From: Odobenus rosmarus divergens
Taxonomy: Eukaryota; Chordata; Mammalia; Carnivora; Odobenidae
Reading direction: 5' to 3'
DNA: 64,000 bases
Assembly: GCF_000321225.1 (NCBI RefSeq)
Contig: NW_004451409.1
Span: forward strand, 204,132 to 268,131
Numbering within the stretch: the stretch's first letter is position 1; each line of letters starts with the position of its first letter. A program made the translations under genes and the position numbers. Positions 58,705 to 64,000 of this stretch are shown in pieces. A model generated the notes under the pieces. The model had not been told where the DNA came from. It was given only the letters and a program-made list of their open reading frames with translations, and searched no databases.

Positions 58705-59725
58705 ATGACTTCTGACACCAACTACCCAGACTTAGGTCCAACTTTATAGATTGAGGGGACAGTCTTACACAACACTACCTTTGCTTCAGACATCAGCACA
58801 AGTTTGGAGGTCCCCAGATGGCTACAACGGTCCTCAGAGGTCTGACCAGATGCCTACAGATTCAGGTGTTTCTACTAACCCCTCAGGTTCAATAATCTGC
58901 TAGAACAACTCACAGAACTATAGAAAGCACTCTGCTTACAATTACAGTTTTATTGTAGTGAAAGGATAAATGGTAAGTCAAAAGGAGCCAAAGGGAGAGA
59001 CACATAGGGAGAAGTTGGGAAGGGTCCTAAATGCAAAGTTTCCATTGTCTTCTCTCCTTTGAGTCAGGACACATCACCCTCCAGGCACATCACTGTATGA
59101 TAATACACCAAAAGCACTATACAGTGCAATAGAAAGCACAGAGAAGCTCACCCAAGCCCAGAATCCAGAGTCTTTGTTGGGGTTTCATTATGTTAGCGTG
59201 ACTGGTTAAATCATTGGCCATGAGGTTGAATTCAGTCCTCAGCCTCTCTGGCCTCCTTGGGGGTCAGGCTAACATCATATGGCTCAAAGCATCAACCCTT
59301 TAATCAGTCTGTTAGTCTGTCTGGTATGACCAGCCCCCATCCTGAGTAATCTTATTAGGTTAAAATATCTAGAAGCCTACCATCCTGTTAGCATAAAATA
59401 TTGGGGGGGCACCTGGGTGGCTCAGTCGTTAAGCGTCTGCCTTCAGCACAGGTCATGATCCCAGGGTCCTGGGATCGAGCCCCGCATCGGGCTCCCTGCT
59501 CCGCGAGAAGCCTGCTTCTCCTCCCACTCCCCCTGCTTGTGTTCCCTCTCTCGCTGTGTCTCGCTCTGTCAAATAAATAAATAAAATCTTTAAAAAAAAA
59601 AAAAAAAAAATATTGGGGTCTACCATGAATAAGAAATACTCCAATCACTAGAAAAATTTCAAGGATTTAGAGGCTACCTCCCTGAAACCAGGGATTAAGG
59701 TCAGCTAAATTCCTTATTACACAGG
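58705..59725 (-). mobile_element. ERVL LTR (MLT2-like), split by a SINE
   Basis: Plus-strand order 'tgacttctgacaccaactac', 'aacaactcacagaactatag', 'aatcattggccatgaggttg', 'gaccagcccccatcctgagt', then after the SINE 'aaatttcaaggatttagagg', parallels the MLT2 LTR at 6722-7508 in the same orientation, but more diverged. Confidence 0.73.
59407..59606 (+). mobile_element. Can-SINE, 'GTCTGCC' subfamily
   Basis: Complete copy with B-box region gggatcgagccccgc at near-consensus. Perfect duplication aaaatattgggg at 59395-59406 and 59607-59618. Poly(A) of about 18. Confidence 0.98.
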
Positions 59726-59935
59726 AGTGATTTTCATGTATTATCTAATATAATTCCTCTAAATCATAGATCCATCTGTTGAGGGAGGTGGTATTATTTT
59801 AGACATGAAGAAATACAAGTCTGGAAAACTTAAATAACTTTTCCAAGGCCTATCTAGCTAATGAGTGGCAAAGCCAGGATTTGAAGTGACGTCTTCCTTT
59901 TTTCAACTCCTGTTCCCAAATTGGCCTAATCTTCT
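59722..59935 (-). mobile_element. MIR SINE, antisense
   Basis: 'tattttagacatgaagaaat', 'aacttttccaaggcctatct', 'gagtggcaaagccaggattt'. Confidence 0.8.
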
Positions 59936-60130
59936 ACTTGATTATGCCTCAAGTTCAATATTTATTACTAACATTAGAATAATTTTTCCAATTCCTATAT
60001 TACAGTGACATGATCATAGCTTCAAGGGAAGAAAGAGCATTTTATATGAAAGATATTTAGCATGCTCAGTAATTATCTCAAAGTCAGAGGGGGCAAAGAA
60101 ATGTTAAGGACAGAAGTAGACTTGAGTTCA

Positions 60131-60322
60131 GGGGTGCCTGGGTGGCTCAGTCGGTTAAGCGTTTGCCTTTGGCTCAGGTCATGATCCCAGAGTCCTGGAA
60201 TAGAGTCCTGCATCAGGCTCCTTGCTCAGCAAGAAGCCTGTTTCTCCCTCTGCCTGCTTCTCCCCCTGCTTGTGCTCTCTTTCTCTCTCTCTAACAAATG
60301 CATAAATAAAATCTTTTAAAAA
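60131..60322 (+). mobile_element. Can-SINE, 'GTCTGCC'-like subfamily
   Basis: Complete copy with some mutations in the B box (ggaatagagtcctg). Duplication aagtagacttgagttc/aagtagacttgagctc at 60114 and 60323. Confidence 0.97.
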
Positions 60323-60338
60323 AAGTAGACTTGAGCTC

Positions 60339-60480
60339 CAATTCCTGCCAATTTATAATGAGACCCTGAATCTGTGACTTCAGTAAAAGCATTCATAATC
60401 CCTGGGCATATATATATATATCAGTATATATATATAAAGGCTCTCCTATATTCTAAGATTATTATGAAATTCACAAAACA
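60339..60480 (+). mobile_element. Weak MIR-like patch with TA repeats
   Basis: 'ccaattcctgccaatttata' and 'tgaatctgtgacttcagtaa' suggest a MIR core, followed by two short TA runs (about 60408-60437). Low certainty. Confidence 0.4.
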
Positions 60481-61299
60481 ATTATGAAAGCAGTGGTTGT
60501 ATTTTTTTTCAAATTCCTTTATGTTCCTTTGTTTTTCTATGACATTTTACACCTTGTAACATTTCATATGATTTAAATATAGAAGTTCAATAATTAAACC
60601 AGATTGCAAAACTCTACAAATAGCAAACAATCAGTTTTTCAATGATATATCCCAAATTTCTAGATTAGCTTATGGTAATAGAAACTCAAATTTTGAACAC
60701 TTACGAACACTGTATCAACAGTGCATAGACAGAACTTTATTCCAATCAATCACCCCAGTAGGGAAAACTACAAATACTGGAGGAAAAAAAAAAAAACCCT
60801 TTTAATATATGCATTCTCATGGGTAATATAAGAAAATACCAAAAACTTACTGGACCAAGAATCAAGAGACAAGGAAGGTCAAAGATACCCTGTATTTTAG
60901 GTTTTGTACTCTCAAGGGCATTAGCTGATTGTAGAAGGTGCTGCAGAGTGGCAGAGAGGCTGTGGCCTACTTTTAACAGACTTGTGGTACTAGTGAATTA
61001 AAGACTAGAGGCCAGGAACCTCTGGCAGGTGGTTCAGGGAGCAGGGAGAGGGCTGGTGGATCTCTGTGGCTTTGGACTGGATTCTCTAAGGCTACCCTTA
61101 CAGCATAAGTAAACTGTAAATATACAGGTTCTTGTAGGGATTGTAGCTTTCTGAATCATGCCATTTCTGGAGATTTTATAAGTAGAACTAGGATTGCTAG
61201 CGTCCCTGGAGCACCTAGTAGATGCAAACATAAATCCTCTCTGGATGAAGATAACATTTACAAATAATTCTGCAAATACAATATTTATTATATAATCAA
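60481..61299. other. No firm feature
   Basis: Unclassified; the last 100-200 bases may be the 5' continuation of the L1 to the right. A 99-codon frame (61034-61333 minus) has no domain. Confidence 0.4.
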
Positions 61300-62149
61300 A
61301 CATAACCAAATACCCAAGAGAACAAAATTGCATGGATGAAAATCAGCAGAAACAGGCAGTAGAAATAGAAGAGCAAACACTACAAGTACTGGCATTATTG
61401 CGCATAGAGAGACAAAGAAAAGGAAGATAGAGAAAAGAAAATAGAAGACAGAGGGAAAAAAAACAGTAATAAAGTAATAAAGTCTAAACTACATGTAACC
61501 AGAGTCCCAGAAAGAAAGGAGAGGAAAAGAAAAATAGTAGTATTTGAAATAGAACATTCCAAAACTGAAGAAAGACATTAATCCAAAGATCAAAATAGTT
61601 CTATAAATCCCAAGCAGAATGAATAAAAAGAAGCCTGCACTTGATTACATAAAAGTACAAGTGCTGAAAATATAAGTAAAAAAATCTTAAAAGTAGCAAG
61701 GGTTGGGGAAGGAGGGCGAAAAGAGTGTATTACCCTCTAAGGAATAATAGTGAATCTTTCAATAAAAACAATAGAATCCTGAAGGCAGCTGAATGATACT
61801 GAAAAGTGAAAATGACTGAAAGTGCCTTCCAACCTAGAACCCTATATCCAGTACAAATATTCTTCAAAATGAAAGTGAAATAAATACAAGTGAAGAAAAA
61901 AACTGAGACAATATTTCTCTAATAAACCTATATCAATAGAAATATATTTAATGATGAAATGTTACAAACTTCCTCTCTAAGGTTGAGAATATACAAAAAT
62001 GCCTGATCTGACCACCTCCAGTAAAAGATTATAAATGGAAATACATCAGTATTATTTGTCCATCATGTGATTATATACAAAGAAAATCTAAATGAGCATA
62101 TAAAATTATTAAAATTAATAAGCAACAGTGCCAAGACTTCTAGATACAA

Positions 62150-62211
62150 TCTCTCTCTCTCTCATTCTCTCTCTGTCTCTCAAATAAATAAATAAAATCT
62201 TTAAAAAAAAA
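62150..62211 (+). mobile_element. Can-SINE 3'-tail fragment at the L1 ORF1/ORF2 junction
   Basis: Only the CT tract, AAATAAATAAATAAAATC and poly(A) of a Can-SINE remain. No tRNA head and no full target duplication; 'gatac' occurs on both sides. It marks the boundary between the two L1 parts. Confidence 0.82.
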
Positions 62212-62694
62212 GTGATACTGCAGAACAATGAAAGAGAACCTTTCACTGTATGATGCTAGGGCAATGGGCTATCAGTACCCAATATAAATGAAACTTTACA
62301 TCTACCTCACACTGATCACAAAAGTTAAAAAATAAAACAACAATTCCTGGTGGGTTATAGGTTTATACATGAAAGAAAGAACAATAAAACTTATAGAAGA
62401 TAATATAGGAGAATATCTTCATAATTTTGGGTAAGAAAACTACTCCTAAATAGAATATAAAAGCATTAACCAGAAAGGAAAAGATGAATAATTTGGACTA
62501 CATCAAGAGACACTACTAAAAAAGTAAAAAGACAAACTACTCAGCAGAAGAAAATCATTTTAATACACGTGTAACCTATAAAGATTTGTATCTAGAATAT
62601 ATGAAGAATCCTACACATTAATAAGAAAAAAAAAGCCCAATTTAAAAATTAACCAAAAGACTCAATCAGGCTCTTCATAAAAGAGGATATTCAA

Positions 62695-62881
62695 GGGCGC
62701 CTGGGTGGCTCACTTGGTTAAGCGACTGCCTTCGGCTCAGGTCATGATCCTGGAGTCCCGGGATCGAGTCCCACATCGGGCTCCCTGCTCAGCAGGGAGT
62801 CTGCTTCTCCCTCCAACCCTCTTCCCTCTCATGCTATCTCTCATTCTCTCTCTAATAAATAAATAAAAAAATCTTTAAAAA
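62695..62881 (+). mobile_element. Can-SINE, 'CTGGAGTCC' subfamily, inserted in L1 ORF2 remnant
   Basis: Complete copy from gggcgcctgggtggctcac. Perfect 16-bp duplication aaaagaggatattcaa (L1 sequence) at 62679-62694 and 62882-62897. Confidence 0.98.
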
Positions 62882-63732
62882 AAAAGAGGATATTCAAATG
62901 GTCAGTAAGCATATGATAATTCCCTTAACATCATTAGTCACAGGGAACTAAAATTAAAACCATAGAGAGATAATACTACACACCCTCAAAAATGGCTAAA
63001 ATTGAAAAATTGAAATACAAAGTATGGATGAAGATGTGGAACATTGGAAAAACTTCCACCATTGGTGGGAGTGTAGATTTGTACAAAACACTTTGAAAAA
63101 CAGTTCAGAATTTTCTTCTACTAGAGGTCAAGATACACAAATCCTATGATTCTACAATTCCATTCCTAAGTATACACTGAACAAAAATGACGACACATAA
63201 GCACCAAATTTTATGCATGAGAACACTTACAGCAGCATTGTTTGTGATAGTCAAAAAACTGAAAACAACTCAAAAGTCCATCGACATTAGAATAGATAAG
63301 TTATGCTATACACATACAAAAAAACTACTTACAGCAATGCAAATAAACTTCAACACATAAAACATGGATGAATCTCACAAATAGGTTGAGCTAAAGATGG
63401 CAGACACAAACTCTACCTACTGTATTAATTCATTTACACAAGTTTTTTTGTTTTTTTTGTTTGTTTGTTTTTTTAAGGCAAAGCTGAAGTATTGATGAGA
63501 AGATTATAAAGAGCTGCTTGGAAGCAATTGTTAAAGTCAGGATAGCATACCCTTTTGGGGAAAAGGAGAGAATAGTGATCACATGGGAATAAGAGGTGCT
63601 TCTGTCTTGGCATTGTTCTTTCTTAGGCAATAGTTAAGTGATGTTTTGTGATAAATCATTTATCCATATATTTTTTATTCTTCCCTTTTCTATGTCTATA
63701 TTTCACCATAAACAAAGTTTTGTAAAAATATG

Positions 63733-64000
63733 AAGACGTACTTACCAACTTCACAACGTTAACTCCGTCTTCAAAGGGAAGGGAATGGCACAAGCAAGGA
63801 TGTATGACGAGGATTCAAGTATATCTGTAATGTTTTATTTCTTAAAAGGCATCTGAAGAAATAATGTCAAAATGTGAGCAGGTCAAGTCTCTTAAATCTA
63901 GGACATGGTTCTCTGCCCATTTCTGTAGGTTTGAAATACTAGAAAATAATTGTTTTTAAAAGAATTTTTCTACTTAACATTCCTTTTGTAAACTGTGAAA
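63733..64000. other. No recognisable feature
   Basis: Right edge of the window; unclassified. Confidence 0.4.

Larger units (their letters stand above)
61300..63732 (+). mobile_element. Old L1 (L1M group): ORF1 part, ORF2 3' part, 3' UTR; holds two SINE insertions
   Basis: 61460-61900 follows L1 ORF1 (RNA-binding protein) at the DNA level: 'catgtaaccagagtcccaga', 'ccaagcagaatgaataaaaa', 'ccaacctagaaccctatatc'. From 62212 the match is to the last third of ORF2 ('tataggagaatatcttcata', 'gaataatttggactacatca', 'aaaatggctaaaattgaaaa', 'aacatggatgaatctcacaa'). A 3' UTR follows ('aaagtcaggatagcatacc') to an A-rich end near 63732. The endonuclease and most of the reverse transcriptase are missing. 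Many stops; inactive. Confidence 0.85.

Noticed and set aside
1..64000. Bacterial-type operons, riboswitches, insertion sequences, phage att sites, replication origins
   Set aside because: The window is plainly mammalian nuclear DNA, as shown by Can-SINE, L1, L2, MIR, MaLR and MER elements throughout.

Overview
This window is non-coding, AT-rich mammalian DNA dominated by dispersed repeats. I find no protein-coding gene, exon, rRNA, functional tRNA, CRISPR array or bacterial-style operon. No open reading frame is longer than 127 codons, and the ones with recognisable content translate SINE, LINE or LTR repeats. The organism is a carnivoran: there are 17 tRNA-Lys-type Can-SINEs plus one fragment, each near 200 bp, and three pieces of carnivore L1 3' end. 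The SINE diagnostics match the arctoid type (bears, seals, mustelids) as I know it. I see no dog-specific SINEC_Cf copy and no cat-type copy. The species cannot be fixed from this window.

Layout. 1-1.4 kb: decayed plus-strand L1 (ORF1-like tail, then ORF2 3' end). 2.8-4.5 kb: a probable minus-strand LTR remnant carrying a decayed ~64-bp tandem repeat and a young SINE, then MIR and MER5A. 6.4-9.8 kb: SINE, an ERVL LTR (MLT2 type), MER5A, and an L2 split by a MaLR (MST-type) LTR. 11.2-11.9 kb: a MaLR-like LTR holding a 75-bp alternating purine-pyrimidine CpG-rich tract and a 14-bp minisatellite. 12.0-12.9 kb: antisense L1. 13.9-21.3 kb: MIR, an old L1 fragment, MER5A, MLT1 and L2, with long unclassified AT-rich stretches. 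22-24.7 kb: young L1 3' end broken by a SINE, a GT repeat, a CCTT repeat, MER20 and MIR. 26.3-28.7 kb: MER5A, an MST LTR with a C-rich expansion, and an L1M 3' end. 29.4-36.9 kb: MIR, SINEs and a somewhat GC-richer unclassified block. 37-52 kb: the oldest-looking part, with many L2 and MIR copies on both strands, interrupted by SINEs, two young L1 3' ends and an MLT1 LTR. 53-60.5 kb: the densest SINE stretch, including a nested tandem pair, plus MLT1, L2 and an MLT2-type LTR. 61.3-63.7 kb: a plus-strand L1 (ORF1 part, ORF2 3' part, 3' UTR) with a SINE fragment at the ORF1/ORF2 junction.

How it fits together. The parts form a layered insertion record rather than a functional unit. L2 and MIR are the substrate; MER5A, MER20, MLT1, MLT2 and old L1 insert into them; young L1 and Can-SINEs insert last, many still with 10-18 bp target-site duplications that give exact boundaries. 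Repeat family names come from remembered consensus sequences, not a search. Boundaries of old elements are good to a few tens of bases; those of young SINEs are usually exact. I did not find a previously undescribed system. The best leads are structural: the Z-DNA-prone tract, the G-quadruplex-prone LTR expansion, the SINE at an L1 deletion junction, the nested SINE pair, and two unclassified blocks (2.8-4.0 kb and 32.1-34.0 kb).
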